DNA from: an uncultured Corynebacterium sp.
GTDB lineage: Bacteria > Actinomycetota > Actinomycetes > Mycobacteriales > Mycobacteriaceae
Length of the DNA: 64,000 nucleotides
Assembly: GCF_946221155.1 (NCBI RefSeq)
Contig: NZ_CAMIAN010000007.1
Coordinates: 1-64,000, forward strand
Direction: 5' to 3'
The notes under the pieces were generated by a model, which made no database searches, was not told where the DNA came from, and saw nothing but the letters and a program-made list of their open reading frames with translations. Of this stretch, positions 15,135-23,662 are shown in pieces; position 1 is the first letter of the stretch, and each line of letters starts with the position of its first letter. The position numbers and the translations under genes were made by a program.

Positions 15135-16127
15135 ATGACTGCTCCACAACAGCACAATCACACCAACGGCACCACACCTCCGACCCCCGGCTCCAAGATC
15201 GTCCTCATCGGCGCGGGCGACGTCGGCATTGCCTACGCATACACCCTGGTTAATCAGGGTTTGACCGACCACCTGGCCATCATCGATTTGGATGAGCGCA
15301 AGACCTGGGGCCACGTACAGGACCTCAACCACGCAGTGCCGTGGTCGCACCACAACACTCGCGTGACGGTCGGCACCTACGAGGACTGTCGCGATGCCGC
15401 GATGGTCTGCATTTGCGCGGGCGCGGCACAGAAGCCGGGGGAGACCCGGCTGGACCTCGTTGCTAAGAACACCTCAATCTTCAAGTCGATCGTCGGCGAC
15501 GTGATGGAGCACGGCTTCAACGGCATCTTCCTCGTCGCCAGCAATCCGGTGGACATCCTGAGCTACGCGACGTGGAAGTTCTCCGGCTTGGATTCCAGCC
15601 GCGTGATCGGCTCGGGCACGATCCTGGACACCGCGCGCTTTCGCTACGCGCTGGGCCGCTACTTCGGTCTCGCGCCGACCTCCGTGCACGCCTACGTAAT
15701 CGGCGAGCACGGGGATACCGAGTTGCCGGTGCTGTCCGCAGGTTCGGTGGCGGGCACCTCCATCCGCCACCGCCTTGAAAAGATGGGTGAATCCGCCGAC
15801 GAGGACGTCGACGAGATCTTCGTAAAGACCCGCGATGCGGCCTATGAAATCATCCAGGCCAAGGGCTCCACCAGCTTCGGTATCGGTATGGGGCTGGCGC
15901 GCATCACCCAGGCGGTATTCAGCAACCAGGATGTCGTGCTGCCGATCTCCACCCTTTTGCAGGGCGAGTACGGATTCGAGGACATCTACATCGGCACTCC
16001 CGCGGTAATCAACCGCCAGGGCGTGCGCCACGCCGTGGAGCTGCAGCTGGATGCCGAAGAAAAGGAGAGGTTCGATCACTCAGCGAACGTGCTGCGCAAG
16101 GTGATGGGCGAAGCTGGGCTCATTTAA
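15135..16127 (+). CDS. ldh: L-lactate dehydrogenase
   Basis: This 330-aa NAD-dependent cytoplasmic enzyme interconverts pyruvate and L-lactate. The Rossmann motif is IVLIGAGDVGIAYAY (about 18-32). The substrate and catalytic residues lie in KPGETRLDLVAKN, VASNPVDILSYATW and VIGEHGDTELPV (catalytic His within GEHGDTE). The Arg after CAGAAQKPGET fits lactate rather than malate dehydrogenase. A ribosome site GAAGGAAGAAGG precedes the ATG. The N-terminus (TAPQQHNHTNGTTPP) is a low-complexity extension. It is monocistronic. Confidence 0.95.
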   Translation: MTAPQQHNHTNGTTPPTPGSKIVLIGAGDVGIAYAYTLVNQGLTDHLAIIDLDERKTWGHVQDLNHAVPWSHHNTRVTVGTYEDCRDAAMVCICAGAAQKPGETRLDLVAKNTSIFKSIVGDVMEHGFNGIFLVASNPVDILSYATWKFSGLDSSRVIGSGTILDTARFRYALGRYFGLAPTSVHAYVIGEHGDTELPVLSAGSVAGTSIRHRLEKMGESADEDVDEIFVKTRDAAYEIIQAKGSTSFGIGMGLARITQAVFSNQDVVLPISTLLQGEYGFEDIYIGTPAVINRQGVRHAVELQLDAEEKERFDHSANVLRKVMGEAGLI

Positions 16128-16251
16128 GCCGGGCTATTTTAAACTAGGCCGGTCTCAGCGGGGCTGACTTAAGTAAACAATAAGTGAAACTTGGAGGCTG
16201 CCGGGCGCGAGCGGATGCCGGTTTCGCGGCAGCGCACTAAATATAGAGGGT

Positions 16252-17178
16252 ATGAAAATTGTCGCCCACCGCGGAGCCTCCAAGGAACGCCCAGAACACA
16301 CCCTGGCAGCCTACGAACTGGCCGAGCAAAGGGGAGCGGACGGCTTCGAGTGCGACATTCGCCTGACTCGCGACGGGGAACTCGTCTGCCTGCACGACCG
16401 CACTATCGACCGGGTGGCGGTGGACAAGCCCGCGAAATCCAACGGCGTGGTCAGCGAGATGACGCTGGCGCAGCTGAAGGAGCTGAACGTCGGGACCCCC
16501 GAAGAGCCCGCGCAGGTGCTTACTCTGCGCGAGCTTCTAACCTTCTTTAACGACGTGAACTCCTCGCGAATCGACGCTGGGCAGGATCATAGCCAGAGGG
16601 CGGACAATGCGGCCGCTGGAGAGGGGGCGTCACTAAAAAAAGACATCTTTATCGAGACCAAGCACCCGAACCGCTACGGCCCCAAGGTCGAGCACGCCCT
16701 ACACTACGAACTACAGCGGGCGCACCTGGCGGAGAGCGCACACGTGCACCTGATCAGCTTCAGCCCGCAATCACTAGTGCGCTTCAAGATGATCAACCCG
16801 GCGATCCACCGCATCCTGCTGCGCCGCGAGTACCAGCGCATGCTTAACCCGGGGCTCGAAGCGCTGCACGTTGTGGACGCCCACGGCCTGTCGGTCGCAC
16901 GTGGACGGATTCGCCCCGACATCATCGGTCGCTACGGCGATGGAACCTACGTATGGACCGCCGACAAGGAAGACGAAGTGCGGTGGGCAGTGCGCCAAGG
17001 AGTGACCTGGCTGGCAACGAACTACCCCGGGCGGGCACGGATGTGGCGCGACAACGAACTAGGGCTGGACAAGCCGGAGCCGGACAAGCGAGGACTAGAC
17101 GGCCCGGGCCCTGGCGGCGAAACCAGTGCTGCTGCATTTTCCTTGGTGCAGCCAGGTACAATTAACGACCGTGGCTAA
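16252..17178 (+). CDS. Glycerophosphodiester phosphodiesterase
   Basis: This 308-aa cytoplasmic GDPD enzyme hydrolyses glycerophosphodiesters to glycerol 3-phosphate and an alcohol. The catalytic elements are IVAHRGASKERPEHT (first His), DGFECDIRLTRDGELVCLHD (Glu, Asp and second His) and IFIETKHP (metal-binding Glu). No signal peptide is present. An insertion around 104-130 is low in complexity and contains a dispersed-motif copy. The last 8 nt overlap the start of the next gene, and the next gene's -10 box lies inside this reading frame. Confidence 0.9.
   Translation: MKIVAHRGASKERPEHTLAAYELAEQRGADGFECDIRLTRDGELVCLHDRTIDRVAVDKPAKSNGVVSEMTLAQLKELNVGTPEEPAQVLTLRELLTFFNDVNSSRIDAGQDHSQRADNAAAGEGASLKKDIFIETKHPNRYGPKVEHALHYELQRAHLAESAHVHLISFSPQSLVRFKMINPAIHRILLRREYQRMLNPGLEALHVVDAHGLSVARGRIRPDIIGRYGDGTYVWTADKEDEVRWAVRQGVTWLATNYPGRARMWRDNELGLDKPEPDKRGLDGPGPGGETSAAAFSLVQPGTINDRG
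16626..16642 (+). repeat. GGCGTCA dispersed motif copy 7
   Basis: GGCGTCACTAAAAAAAG encodes GASLKKD in a non-conserved insertion of the glycerophosphodiesterase. Confidence 0.75.
17157..17162 (+). promoter_or_regulatory. -10 box of DUF5926 gene
   Basis: TACAAT lies 8 nt before the GTG at 17171, inside the end of the upstream gene. This suggests a separate leaderless transcript. Confidence 0.45.
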
Positions 17179-18085
17179 GAAGAAAAAGAACCAAGAGAAC
17201 CTGCCCGAGGGTATGAGCCGCCGCCAGGCGAAGCTCGCCGCCCGTGCTGCGGAACGCGCGAAGCTGCAGAAGGACCCGCGCCCCTTCGACGGCTTCGTCA
17301 TGGAGGCCGACTTGATCGCCCTGCAGGAATTCGTCCCCTCGGCGCACTTCGTTGCCGATGTGAAGGACGCGGAGCACAAGATCTCCATCGTTACCGTCCT
17401 GCCAGGTGCGGTCGCCGCGCTGCGCCGCTCGGAAGAAGACGGTGGCGAGGCCTTCGTCGCACTACAGACCCAGCGCCGCGGCGACAACCCGAACCGTGAC
17501 CTGGCATATGCCCTGAACTGGGTTAAGCAGGCCGAGCCAGGCCAGTCCCTGGAGGTCGGTGTATCCGACGGCACCGAGCCTGCCTTGGCGGACATCCTGA
17601 ACAAGGACGCTGCCTCCGAGATCACCGTCGCCCAGGACTTCGCCTGGTGGCTGACCGAGGAAAACCGCAACAACCCGCAGATCGCCGCGACCCTGCAGCG
17701 CGCTAACGACTCCGTGCTGCCCTCCGAGCGTGTGGAGGCGGACATTAAGGGTGCCGCGTGGTGGATCGACCCGTCCGACAAGGCGCACATCCGCTGGGTG
17801 CGCCAGGAGGGTGAGGAGGAGCTGCTGAACGCTCTGGCCCGCCTGCACGCCGCTGGGGAACTGCACCTGGGAGAAGGCTCCAAGTTCGCCGGTGTGTTCC
17901 GTACTCACGGCATCTTGGTTCCGGTGTGGGATCTGGACCGCAGCCGCGAGTCCGCTTCCTGGAAGGATGGCCTGGAAGCTCTGGATCCGAAGATCGAGGA
18001 AGCCCTGGCCAAGGATGCTCCGCTGACTGCCGACGAGCAGAAGGCCAAGCAGACCATCCAGTCCCGCGAGGTGACCATCCGCTAG
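17171..18085 (+). CDS. DUF5926 family protein
   Basis: From the GTG at 17171 this is a 304-aa soluble protein beginning AKKKKNQENLPEGMSRRQAK, a very basic N-terminus. The body is acidic and mixed, with RDLAYALNWVKQAEPGQSLE and DIKGAAWWIDPSDKAHIRWV as recognisable stretches. I know it as the actinobacterial DUF5926 family, sometimes mislabelled as SecA-like, with no demonstrated function. The reading frame extends 15 codons upstream of the GTG, but the -10 box and the family N-terminus support the GTG. Its 3' end is 6 nt from the convergent LCP gene. Confidence 0.8.
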   Translation: MAKKKKNQENLPEGMSRRQAKLAARAAERAKLQKDPRPFDGFVMEADLIALQEFVPSAHFVADVKDAEHKISIVTVLPGAVAALRRSEEDGGEAFVALQTQRRGDNPNRDLAYALNWVKQAEPGQSLEVGVSDGTEPALADILNKDAASEITVAQDFAWWLTEENRNNPQIAATLQRANDSVLPSERVEADIKGAAWWIDPSDKAHIRWVRQEGEEELLNALARLHAAGELHLGEGSKFAGVFRTHGILVPVWDLDRSRESASWKDGLEALDPKIEEALAKDAPLTADEQKAKQTIQSREVTIR

Positions 18086-18091
18086 TAGCGG

Positions 18092-19423
18092 CTAGCGCAG
18101 CTTCGCGAACATCTCCTCTGCGCCGGCATCGTCCCACAGTGCGACGTTGCCGGCGTAAGTGTCTTCGTAGCCCGCGATGGGCACAGTCTCCTGCTTTGCA
18201 CCACCGGCCATGGCCAGCCCCAACGAGGCGAGGTTCCACACGTGGTCGTCCTCGTTGACCGTCATGTTGGCGCTGAGGGCATCGGCGACCTTCAGGTTTT
18301 TAAACGGGTTCAACAGGGTGCCGGGGGACTTGATTTTCTTGGACAGCGCGGCCAGGAACTTGCGCTGGCGCTCCACGCGGTCCAGGTCGCCCTGGGCTGA
18401 GGTGTAGCGTGAGCGAACATAACCCAGTGCGGTCGGCCCATCCAGTTCCTGGCAGCCCGCCTGCAGGTTGATGCCTGCCATCGGATCCTCCAAGGGTTCA
18501 TCCAGGCACATTTCCACGCCACCAACTGCGTCGACGACATTGGCGAAACCGCCGAAGCCGATCTCTGCGTAGTGGTCCAGGTGGATGCCCGTCGCCTGCT
18601 CCACTGTCTGCTGCAGCAGCGCCGGTCCGCCGATTGAAAACGCCTGGTTGAGCTTGTTCTTACCGTTGCCGGGGATGTCCACCCAGCTGTCGCGCGGCAG
18701 TGAGAGCATGGTTGCCTCTCCACCGAAGCGGGGAATGTGCACCACCATGATCGTGTCGGTGCGTCCCACCGAGTCGTTTAGTTCACCGGCCATCAGACGG
18801 TCGGCGTCTTCCTTGCTGAGCCCTGCACGCGAATCTGAACCAACCAGTAGCCAGTTGGTGCCTGAGGTGCCGCCCAAGCGGCCGTCGTAGTCCTGCAGGG
18901 CATCGGTGCGCTGCAGCTTCGTATCGATCCACACTGCTGCGCCGACGCTGAATGCCAGCACAATAACCAGCAGCAGACCTAGCGCCTTGAAAAAGCCGAA
19001 GCGCCTGCGCCGCTTAGGGCGCGGAGTAGTCCGACCGCGGGGGCGCCGAGTGGGGCGCGGGGATTCGCCCCTGCCTGTGCGGTTCCTGCCGCGACGCTCG
19101 GAGTAGCCGCCGAACTGCGGATCGCCGAAAGGCTGGTCCTGTTGGGGGGCCGCCTCCGGCGCCGGCTGTGGCTGGTAGCCCCGATGGGCGGCGCGGTTGG
19201 TATCGCGCGGTGGAATCGGCTCGACCCGACGGTAGCGCGGACCTTCGGGCTCATGGCTCGCGTTGTTGCTGGGAGGGATGACGCCCTTTCGCACCGGCCG
19301 ACCATAGCGATCCAGTAGTGGCTTGCCGTGCCGATCGCGGGCGATCTCCATGTCTCCGGCACCATCCGTTCCACCGGAATTGTTGGCGGGGCGGCGGGAG
19401 CCGAAATTATCGCGAGAATTCAT
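18092..19423 (-). CDS. LytR-CpsA-Psr (LCP) glycopolymer ligase
   Basis: This 443-aa membrane-anchored enzyme transfers a lipid-linked glycopolymer, here probably arabinogalactan, to peptidoglycan. An Arg/Pro-rich cytoplasmic tail of about 140 residues precedes one membrane helix (LGLLLVIVLAFSVGAAVWI). The LCP domain follows, with TNWLLVGSDSR, GRTDTIMVVHIPRFG, MLSLPRDSWVDIP and YVRSRYTSAQGDLDRVERQRKFL, including the Arg and Asp residues that bind pyrophosphate and metal. No LytR_C domain is attached. A TATTAT box sits 7 nt before the ATG. Confidence 0.9.
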   Translation of the reverse strand: MNSRDNFGSRRPANNSGGTDGAGDMEIARDRHGKPLLDRYGRPVRKGVIPPSNNASHEPEGPRYRRVEPIPPRDTNRAAHRGYQPQPAPEAAPQQDQPFGDPQFGGYSERRGRNRTGRGESPRPTRRPRGRTTPRPKRRRRFGFFKALGLLLVIVLAFSVGAAVWIDTKLQRTDALQDYDGRLGGTSGTNWLLVGSDSRAGLSKEDADRLMAGELNDSVGRTDTIMVVHIPRFGGEATMLSLPRDSWVDIPGNGKNKLNQAFSIGGPALLQQTVEQATGIHLDHYAEIGFGGFANVVDAVGGVEMCLDEPLEDPMAGINLQAGCQELDGPTALGYVRSRYTSAQGDLDRVERQRKFLAALSKKIKSPGTLLNPFKNLKVADALSANMTVNEDDHVWNLASLGLAMAGGAKQETVPIAGYEDTYAGNVALWDDAGAEEMFAKLR

Positions 19424-19430
19424 GGGGACA

Positions 19431-19436
19431 ATAATA
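19431..19436 (-). promoter_or_regulatory. -10 box, leaderless start of LCP gene
   Basis: TATTAT (minus strand) is 7 nt before the ATG at 19423, with no ribosome site. Confidence 0.5.
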
Positions 19437-19483
19437 ACGGGTTCCGGGGACAGCGCCGGTGTTAATTCAGTAGCAGAGTGGCG

Positions 19484-20260
19484 CTAAAACAGTACAGCGT
19501 AGCCCACGAATGCGAACGTATCGATCAGTCCATGGCCAATCACCAGGGGCCAGATTCGCCCGGTTCGCTTGAAGTACCAGAGGTAGATGACGCCCATGAT
19601 GATGTTGCCCAGCCCGGCGGAATATCCCTGGTAGAGGTGGTAACTACCCCGAAGTACAGTGCTGGCGGCAAACACTCCCACCCAGCTGATGCGGAGCTGC
19701 CGCAGACGAGTGCTGAGCCAAGCTACGACCACTAGCTCCTCGGCGAATCCATTGGCCCAGGAGTTCACTATCAGCAGCGGGATCCGCCACCAGGAATCGT
19801 CCAGCCCCGTGGGTACGACTTGCTTCGATAGCCCCAGGTGAACCGCACCGAAGTAAAACGCCAGTCCCGGCAACCCAATAATCGCTGCCAGCCCCGCCCC
19901 GTGTAGCCAGTCGCTGCCCTGCAGCCGCCAGCTGCGCACCAGCGTTGGGGTGGGAAGGTGCCGTAACAGCAGGAAAACCGCCAGCCCGCCCCAAGCGAAG
20001 AGCACGCCGCTGGAGAGCAGTTGCAGTATCGGATCCAGCCAGGACAGCACCGACTGCGCCTGATTGAGCGTGGCCTTTTGCTCGTTGAGCGATTCCGGGC
20101 TGGTGGCTGACTCCACCAGTCGGGCGATGGCGCGCAGCCCCGAAGTGCCGAAGGTGATGCCCAAGACGAGAAGCAGCTCCCACCGCAGCGCCGTGCGATC
20201 ACGGGCGCTCAGCGCGGTGCAGGTTGCGGCGTAGGCTCTGCCGCCGGTGCTAGTGCTCAT
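19484..20260 (-). CDS. CPBP-family intramembrane metalloprotease
   Basis: This 258-aa polytopic protein belongs to the CAAX-protease/bacteriocin-processing family (Abi). The three family motifs are present: the Glu pair in GFAEELVVVAWLSTRL, the first His in LRGSYHLYQGY, and the last in IGHGLIDTFAFV. The first motif lacks the usual FR and reads VVAWL, a modest deviation. The ATG at 20260 overlaps the end of the amidase gene by 11 nt, so translation is coupled. The upstream part of the open frame (25 codons) lies entirely within the amidase gene and is rejected. The substrate is unknown. Confidence 0.85.
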   Translation of the reverse strand: MSTSTGGRAYAATCTALSARDRTALRWELLLVLGITFGTSGLRAIARLVESATSPESLNEQKATLNQAQSVLSWLDPILQLLSSGVLFAWGGLAVFLLLRHLPTPTLVRSWRLQGSDWLHGAGLAAIIGLPGLAFYFGAVHLGLSKQVVPTGLDDSWWRIPLLIVNSWANGFAEELVVVAWLSTRLRQLRISWVGVFAASTVLRGSYHLYQGYSAGLGNIIMGVIYLWYFKRTGRIWPLVIGHGLIDTFAFVGYAVLF

Positions 20261-21647
20261 GGCTGTGGTTGTGGCTGTGACTGTTGTCGGGCTTGGAGCG
20301 AAAATCCAGGGCTTCGATATCGCCCGGAACCGCAACGCTAAGGCTTTCGGCAGGCAGGCGCGAGGCGGCGTCCATAATAAAGGCAGCGAGGGAAAGCAGC
20401 GTCGCGGCGCTCGTGCGATTGCCGACTGCGCCCAGCATCAGGGCGATGGGCCAGCGGCCGGGAACGCGCTCGGGGGCGACAAGCGGTAGCGTGACGGCTG
20501 CCCAACCCGTCAGGTTCCACAGGGTGCCCCACGGGGTCCAGGCGGTTTGTGCCCAGAAGTTATCGGCAGGCTTGAGCTGCGAAAACGTCCCGGGAGGCGG
20601 CGGTGCGCAGGCAAGGGTCGGGGTAGCGATCACGTCGAAATGTGGCCACGCCCGTTGTGGGTTTAGCCCGACTATTTGTTGTTCTAACTGTTGACGCCGC
20701 CACTTCGGCACCTGACGACCTTCCTCGCGCAACCACGAAGTGATGGGCGACAGCGTGCCCGGCAGATCCGCGCAGCGGGCGGCGATGAGGTCGCGGAAGA
20801 GCTGGAATGTGGCCGGGGGATAGGGCGCGGGCGCCTGGGTAACGGACTCCACGAGCGGGTGCGTGGTGGCCAGCGCCGTGGCCGCAGCGGTGGCGGCGGC
20901 GACCTCCGGGGAGACAACGCTGCGGGTGTGGAAGGGCTGGTTGGTGTATCCAATGCGCAGAGGCTGTGGTGGCTGGGTGGGTTGACCGGGTGCGGCGCCG
21001 GCAGGCTCGAGGTGCAGTGTGTCCGCATCCGGCGCGGGCAAGCCGTAGGCGCGGGCAGTGGTTGGGAGGTCGGAGGCGATAAACCCCTGCGCGACCGGCG
21101 TGAAAGAACCGAACCGGTGGTTGTGGGCGGGCTTCAACGCCGCGAGACCGCAGCAGGCCGCAGGGATGCGGATGGAGCCACCGCCGTCGGTGGCGTGGGC
21201 GATGTTCACCAGCCCGCGGGCCACGGCCGTGGCCGCCCCGCCGGAGGAGCCGCCGACCATCATGGCGGAGTTCAGCGGGTTGACGGGTTGGGGCATGCCG
21301 ACGGGCTCGGTGTAGGCGGTGGTGCCGTACTCCGCGGAGGAGGACGCGCCGACAAGTGTGGCACCGCTGACTAGCAGGCGGTGGGCGGCCGTGTCGTGGT
21401 AGTTAGCTACGAAGCTGTGGTGGACCGAACCCATCGTCGTGACCTCGCCCGCCACCTGCTGAAGATCCTTGATCAGCACTTCCTCACCGCCGAGGGGGAG
21501 GCCCGGGTGACTGCGCAGGAAGTCGTAGCTGTGGGGGTTGTCGTAGACACGAGCGACGCCCAGTTGGGCGTTGCTGAGGCCAGTATCGCGCCGGGCGCGG
21601 GCGAGGCGGGTGGCAAAAGTGCTGGGCTGGTCGGGCGTGCGGTTCAT
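20250..21647 (-). CDS. Amidase signature family hydrolase
   Basis: This 465-aa protein hydrolyses a carboxamide. The signature block is complete: catalytic Lys in EEVLIKDLQ, the Gly/Ser-rich MMVGGSSGGAATAVARGL with the cis-Ser, and the nucleophile in DGGGSIRIPAACCGL. No signal peptide is present. The C-terminus is His-rich (NSHSHNHSHEH), a possible metal-binding tail formed by repeat expansion. Start candidates are ATG 21647 (preceded by GGGAAAG, preferred) and ATG 21674. It is not GatA, because the gatC and gatB partners are absent. It is cotranscribed with the CPBP protease. The physiological substrate cannot be told. Confidence 0.85.
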   Translation of the reverse strand: MNRTPDQPSTFATRLARARRDTGLSNAQLGVARVYDNPHSYDFLRSHPGLPLGGEEVLIKDLQQVAGEVTTMGSVHHSFVANYHDTAAHRLLVSGATLVGASSSAEYGTTAYTEPVGMPQPVNPLNSAMMVGGSSGGAATAVARGLVNIAHATDGGGSIRIPAACCGLAALKPAHNHRFGSFTPVAQGFIASDLPTTARAYGLPAPDADTLHLEPAGAAPGQPTQPPQPLRIGYTNQPFHTRSVVSPEVAAATAAATALATTHPLVESVTQAPAPYPPATFQLFRDLIAARCADLPGTLSPITSWLREEGRQVPKWRRQQLEQQIVGLNPQRAWPHFDVIATPTLACAPPPPGTFSQLKPADNFWAQTAWTPWGTLWNLTGWAAVTLPLVAPERVPGRWPIALMLGAVGNRTSAATLLSLAAFIMDAASRLPAESLSVAVPGDIEALDFRSKPDNSHSHNHSHEH

Positions 21648-21740
21648 TGCTTTCCCAGGATATACCCGGGACATAGCCCGGGAAGCTACGTATCAGGGAA
21701 TCGCCGGGAAACTCAGGGAATCCGTGGTGGGGGTCTCCAC

Positions 21741-21746
21741 TAGACT
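21741..21746 (+). promoter_or_regulatory. -10 box, leaderless start of pheA
   Basis: TAGACT is 7 nt before the ATG at 21754, with no ribosome site. Confidence 0.55.
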
Positions 21747-21753
21747 GCGTTGC

Positions 21754-21801
21754 ATGAGTGGTTGCATGAGTGGTGGCATAAGCGATGGCAAGAGCGATTC
21801 T
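21754..21801 (+). repeat. 12-bp repeats at the pheA start codon
   Basis: Four 12-nt units (ATGAGTGGTTGC, ATGAGTGGTGGC, ATAAGCGATGGC, AAGAGCGATTCT) encode MSGC-MSGG-ISDG-KSDS. The first two units each contain an ATG in frame, so the initiation codon itself is duplicated. Confidence 0.8.
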
Positions 21802-22782
21802 TTTGAACGCGTAGCGTTCCTCGGCCCCGAAGGCACCTTCACCGAAGAGGCACTGAAGCAGTTTAAGCAGCTCGGCGCCGTATCGGAGGGCGCCACCGAG
21901 ATTTCCGTCACCTCCCCGCGGATGGCGCTGGACATGATGCGTGACGGCGAGGCTGACTTCGCTTGCGTGGCGCTGGAAAGCTCTGTGGACGGCCCGGTCT
22001 CGCAGACGGAAGATGCGCTCACCTACGGCAAGCCGCTACAGATCTACCGGGAAGTGCTCGTCCCGGTGGTGTTCTCGATCCTGGTGCGCCCCGGTACCAA
22101 GCTCGAGGACATCAAGACCCTGACCACCCACCCCGTCGCCGAGGCGCAGGTGCGCAATTGGGTGGCGGAGAACCTGCCGGACGTGACCTTCGTCCCCGCT
22201 TCCAGCAACGGCGCGGCCGCGGCCGCAGTGAAGGCCGGGCAGGCGGACGCCGCGGCGGCGCCGGCTCGCGCGGGGGAGATCCACCAGCTGGATGCCGTGG
22301 CCGAAGGGGTGGCCGACGTCGCCGGCGCCCAGACTCGCTTCATCCTGGTCGGCAACCCCGGCAAGCCCACCGAACGCACGGGCAACGACCGCAGCGGAAT
22401 GGTGCTCTGGCTGCCGAACGTTCCCTCCAGCCTGCTGGATGCGATCGCGGAACTGTCCACCCGCCAGGTGGATATGGCGCGCATCGGCTCCCGTCCCCGT
22501 CGCACCGGGGAAAAGGGTGAAGGTGCGGCCAACGGAAACTACGTCTTCCACGTCGGCATTGTCGGCCACATTGAGGATGCCGCCGTAGCCGAAGCCCTGG
22601 CCGGACTGTATCGCCGCGCGGAGGATGTGCGCTTCCTGGGCAGCTGGCCCTCGGCGGAATCTCTGCCGATCGCGGAATCCCCCTCCCATCCACTGCATCG
22701 CCATGCGGGCAGTGCCCCACCGAACTACGCTGAATCCAGTAGATGGATTGAGGAACTCAAGAGCGGTCAGAGGGGTAGCTAG
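21754..22782 (+). CDS. pheA: Prephenate dehydratase
   Basis: This 342-aa monofunctional enzyme converts prephenate to phenylpyruvate in phenylalanine synthesis. The catalytic PDT domain runs from VAFLGPEGTFTEEAL (about 20) through CVALESSVDGPVSQTEDAL and LTTHPVAEAQVRNWV to RFILVGNP. The C-terminal ACT domain binds phenylalanine for feedback control (NDRSGMVLWLPNVPSSLLDA, then RIGSRPRRTGE and YVFHVGIVGHIED). In the ACT domain GSRPRR replaces the usual ESRP. The N-terminal 16 residues are a repeat-derived extension. The phosphoglycerate mutase-like gene follows after 3 nt. Confidence 0.93.
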   Translation: MSGCMSGGISDGKSDSFERVAFLGPEGTFTEEALKQFKQLGAVSEGATEISVTSPRMALDMMRDGEADFACVALESSVDGPVSQTEDALTYGKPLQIYREVLVPVVFSILVRPGTKLEDIKTLTTHPVAEAQVRNWVAENLPDVTFVPASSNGAAAAAVKAGQADAAAAPARAGEIHQLDAVAEGVADVAGAQTRFILVGNPGKPTERTGNDRSGMVLWLPNVPSSLLDAIAELSTRQVDMARIGSRPRRTGEKGEGAANGNYVFHVGIVGHIEDAAVAEALAGLYRRAEDVRFLGSWPSAESLPIAESPSHPLHRHAGSAPPNYAESSRWIEELKSGQRGS

Positions 22783-22785
22783 GCA

Positions 22786-23637
22786 ATGGCACAATCGACA
22801 CGTCTTTTCCTGGTCAGGCACGGCCAGACGACCTCCAACGCCATTCACGCCCTGGATACCGCGCTGCCCGGCGCCGACCTCACAGATTTGGGCTGGGAGC
22901 AAGCCGCCGAAGCCGGCCATTGGCTCACCGAACGCACCCAGCGCCTGAAGATCGCCTCCTCGTTTGCTGCCCGAGCGCAGCAAACGGCCGTGGGGCTAGC
23001 CGGCGCCTTCGGCGGGGAGATCCTTCCTGCGGACTTTTCCCGCGGGGAATCTCTAGATGACGCCACCGCCTCCGCCCGCGCGACGGATCACATTCAGACC
23101 GCGCTGCAGCGGCTGCCGCGGGTCTCCGAGATCCCCGCCGGGCAGTATGAGATGAAGAACGACGAGGACGCACACGAGGCCTACCACTCTATCCTGGGCG
23201 CCTGGATGCTAGGCCGGGTGGACAAGGCCGTGCCTGGCGGTCTGTTCGGCGCGGAGGTGTTGCGTGAGTACCTGGCCACGCTGCTCGTCGCACTGGCCGA
23301 GAACGAGTCGGCGAACCGGGAAGCAGTGCAGAACGGAGACGCACCCACCGATGTTGCTCTGGTCAGCCATGGTGCCGTGATCCGCCTGGTCTCCCGTTTC
23401 CTGGGCGGGGTGGATCCGGAATGGGCCTTCATGCACTACCTGGCCAATGGCAACGTCATTACTCTGCGTGTGCCAGACAACATTGCAGAGTTGGCTGACG
23501 TTGCCGTGGGCCGGCCTGGGGCGTCACAAAACAAGACAAGAACGAACAATTCAGAGGTCAAGGCAGCGCGTTCCGGGGTGCTCGACAGCCTTGAGGGGTC
23601 CTTCGAAGTGCTGGGGTGGGGAGCGGCGACGCTCTAG
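22786..23637 (+). CDS. Histidine phosphatase (phosphoglycerate mutase-like)
   Basis: This 283-aa cytoplasmic phosphatase of the PhoE/GpmB type has the phospho-histidine motif FLVRHGQTTSNA at residues 8-19, Arg in FAARAQQTAVG, and the second His in LVSHGAVIRLVS. It sits 3 nt after pheA, so the two are translated together; in many actinobacteria a histidine phosphatase follows pheA, but a shared pathway is not proven. The C-terminal 45 residues are variable and carry a dispersed-motif copy. The substrate cannot be deduced. Confidence 0.88.
   Translation: MAQSTRLFLVRHGQTTSNAIHALDTALPGADLTDLGWEQAAEAGHWLTERTQRLKIASSFAARAQQTAVGLAGAFGGEILPADFSRGESLDDATASARATDHIQTALQRLPRVSEIPAGQYEMKNDEDAHEAYHSILGAWMLGRVDKAVPGGLFGAEVLREYLATLLVALAENESANREAVQNGDAPTDVALVSHGAVIRLVSRFLGGVDPEWAFMHYLANGNVITLRVPDNIAELADVAVGRPGASQNKTRTNNSEVKAARSGVLDSLEGSFEVLGWGAATL
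23520..23536 (+). repeat. GGCGTCA dispersed motif copy 8
   Basis: GGCGTCACAAAACAAGA encodes GASQNKT in the variable C-terminal tail of the histidine phosphatase. Confidence 0.75.
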
Positions 23638-23662
23638 CCCCCGGGCCGAGCAAACGGTCGGG

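Noticed and set aside
20250..21647. GatA subunit of the tRNA amidotransferase
   Set aside because: The gatC and gatB partners are absent and the gene is coupled to a CPBP protease; a general amidase is the safer call.
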